Source: Chitinophaga pinensis
GTDB lineage: Bacteria; Bacteroidota; Bacteroidia; UKL13-3
Direction: 5' to 3'
DNA length: 6,721 bases
Assembly (NCBI GenBank): GCA_945875195.1
Contig: CAMCJW010000164.1
Location: 1-6,721, forward strand
Shown here: one piece after another, positions 5,777 through 6,721 of the stretch
Layout: each line of letters opens with the position of its first letter
Numbering within the stretch: the stretch's first letter is position 1
Translations under genes and position numbers: made by a program
Notes under the pieces: generated by a model
The model's input: only the letters and a program-made list of their open reading frames with translations
Databases searched by the model: none
Told to the model about the DNA's origin: nothing

Positions 5777-6080
5777 AATTGCACGAATAAGTTATAACTA
5801 CTTTTATTTATTTTAATTCAACTTTCTGCGCTTACCTATTGAATTAACGGTACTACGACGTTTATTTCTGGATTATGAAGTATGTTGAATTTGTTGAAGT
5901 TGAAAATATTTATGTACAAATTTCTTGGTTTGGTTTTGTCTTTAAGGGCAATCATTAAAATGCTAGCCTCAAAGGAGGGAGGCTTTGAAATGATGTTGCA
6001 CAAGCCACTGCCAAGGAAGTTGAATCCAAAAAAGCCAATTCTACTATTTGTTTTCATTTGATTTTATACTAATTGATAAA
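5777..6080. other. Convergent intergenic region, mostly unexplained
   Basis: This stretch separates two convergent genes. I see no strong terminator: there is a 10-base palindrome AGTTATAACT without a loop just after the deaminase gene, and a 6-base stem, AGCCTC (5965-5970) with GAGGCT (5979-5984), without a T tract. The single open frame of note (5836-6057, minus) is listed separately at low confidence. Confidence 0.45.
5836..6057 (-). CDS. Doubtful small hypothetical protein
   Basis: A 73-codon ATG frame starts 23 bases after the stop of the PLP-enzyme gene on the same strand, so it could be its last operon member. The peptide (beginning MKTNSRIGFFGFNFLGSG) has a mildly hydrophobic, Gly-rich start, no clear signal peptide and no motif I recognise; its second half is rich in Asn, Ile and Phe. 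It may equally be a chance open frame in AT-rich intergenic DNA. No function can be offered. Confidence 0.22.
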   Translation of the reverse strand: MKTNSRIGFFGFNFLGSGLCNIISKPPSFEASILMIALKDKTKPRNLYINIFNFNKFNILHNPEINVVVPLIQ

Positions 6081-6721
6081 TTATGCTTGTAAGGAATATT
6101 TTTGAGTGGCAAATGCAGCTTCGAAAGCTTGTTTTAAATCACTGATTAAATCATTGGCATCTTCAATTCCAACAGATAACCTTATCAATGAATCTTGAAT
6201 ACCTGAAGCTTTTCTGGTTTCTTCTGGTATAGATTTATGGGTCATTTGTGCGGGGTGACAAATCAAACTTTTAACGCCACCAAGACTTTCGGCCAGTTTG
6301 AATAGTTTGGGTTTGGTAACCAGGTTTTCTGCAGCTTCTATGGTATCAATCTTTAGAGAGAAGGAGATAACAGAGCCAAATGCACTTTGTTGTTTACTGG
6401 CTATTTTATGGTTCAAATGGCTTTCAATTCCGGGGTAGTATAGCTTGTCTATGAGGTTAACGCTTTGTAAGTATTTGGCAATTGTTAAGGCATTGGTAGC
6501 GTGTTTTTCTATGCGCAATGGTAGCGTTTCAATGCCCCTAATTAATAGCCAGCTATCAAAGGGGCCAAGTATAGAGCCTGTTGCATTTTGAATGAATTTT
6601 ATTTTATCACTTAATACTTGCGTTCTGGTAATTATGGCCCCTGCGATTATGTCTGAGTGTCCTCCAAGGTATTTTGTTGCACTGTGAATGACAATATCGG
6701 CACCAAGTGTGATGGGTTGTT
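6081..6721 (-). CDS. Cystathionine gamma-synthase/lyase family PLP enzyme (partial, 5' end outside window)
   Basis: This is the C-terminal part (212 residues plus stop) of a Cys/Met-metabolism PLP-dependent enzyme; the family is about 380 residues long, so some 170 N-terminal residues lie beyond the window edge. The reading frame stays open to 6721; no start codon should be placed inside it. The PLP-binding lysine is in VIHSATKYLGGHSD (Lys codon at 6672-6674). Also visible are IIAGAI, QNATGSILGPFDSWLLIRG and the C-terminal SLGGVKSLICHPAQMTH and DSLIRLSVGIED. These are shared by cystathionine gamma-synthase (O-acyl-homoserine plus cysteine to cystathionine) and cystathionine gamma-lyase (cystathionine to cysteine), and this fragment does not separate the two. 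Members act as cytoplasmic tetramers in transsulfuration. The gene converges on the dCMP deaminase gene and nothing suggests the two are linked. Confidence 0.93.
   Translation of the reverse strand, partial: QPITLGADIVIHSATKYLGGHSDIIAGAIITRTQVLSDKIKFIQNATGSILGPFDSWLLIRGIETLPLRIEKHATNALTIAKYLQSVNLIDKLYYPGIESHLNHKIASKQQSAFGSVISFSLKIDTIEAAENLVTKPKLFKLAESLGGVKSLICHPAQMTHKSIPEETRKASGIQDSLIRLSVGIEDANDLISDLKQAFEAAFATQKYSLQA

Noticed and set aside
6081..6518. Reading the PLP-enzyme gene as a complete 145-residue protein starting at 6518
   Set aside because: The frame continues open to the window edge and encodes conserved family sequence, including the PLP lysine, upstream of that position.

Overview
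The window looks like chromosomal DNA from a member of the Bacteroidota. The evidence is AT-rich DNA, no Shine-Dalgarno sequences before the starts, two candidate -7 boxes of the TAnnTTTG type, signal peptides cleaved before a Gln, and a secreted protein ending in what looks like a type IX secretion (T9SS type A) sorting domain. No tRNA, rRNA, CRISPR array or recognisable transposase is visible.

Layout. Positions 1-356 are AT-rich with no convincing gene and a short direct repeat. Positions 357-600 (minus) are a decayed second copy of the 3' part of moaA, with a frameshift and an internal deletion. Positions 793-2682 (plus) encode a large secreted protein of unknown function, with a signal peptide, about six beta-propeller-like repeats and a T9SS-type tail. 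It is followed by a strong hairpin terminator. Positions 2842-3822 (minus) hold an intact moaA (GTP 3',8-cyclase, molybdenum cofactor synthesis). Divergent from it, 4016-4642 (plus) encodes an exported START-domain protein. Next comes a two-gene overlapping unit: a small P-loop nucleotide kinase-like protein with a TTG start (4729-5295) and a zinc-dependent dCMP deaminase (5273-5776). Positions 5777-6080 hold at most one doubtful small ORF. From 6081 to the window edge (minus) lies the C-terminal half of a Cys/Met-metabolism PLP enzyme (cystathionine gamma-synthase/lyase family).

The genes do not form one pathway; most are housekeeping genes (cofactor, nucleotide and sulfur amino acid metabolism) with an AT-rich surface or secreted protein between the two moaA copies. 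Two things stand out. First, the moaA remnant and intact moaA lie in direct orientation around the secreted-protein gene, and the remnant's internal deletion maps to a pair of imperfect 16-base direct repeats that can still be read in the intact gene. Second, the kinase-like gene overlaps the dCMP deaminase gene. This parallels the fungal Dcd1-type dCMP deaminase, which (from memory) carries a P-loop-like N-terminal domain, and it suggests the two proteins act together in pyrimidine deoxynucleotide supply. I found no clearly new defence or mobile system.
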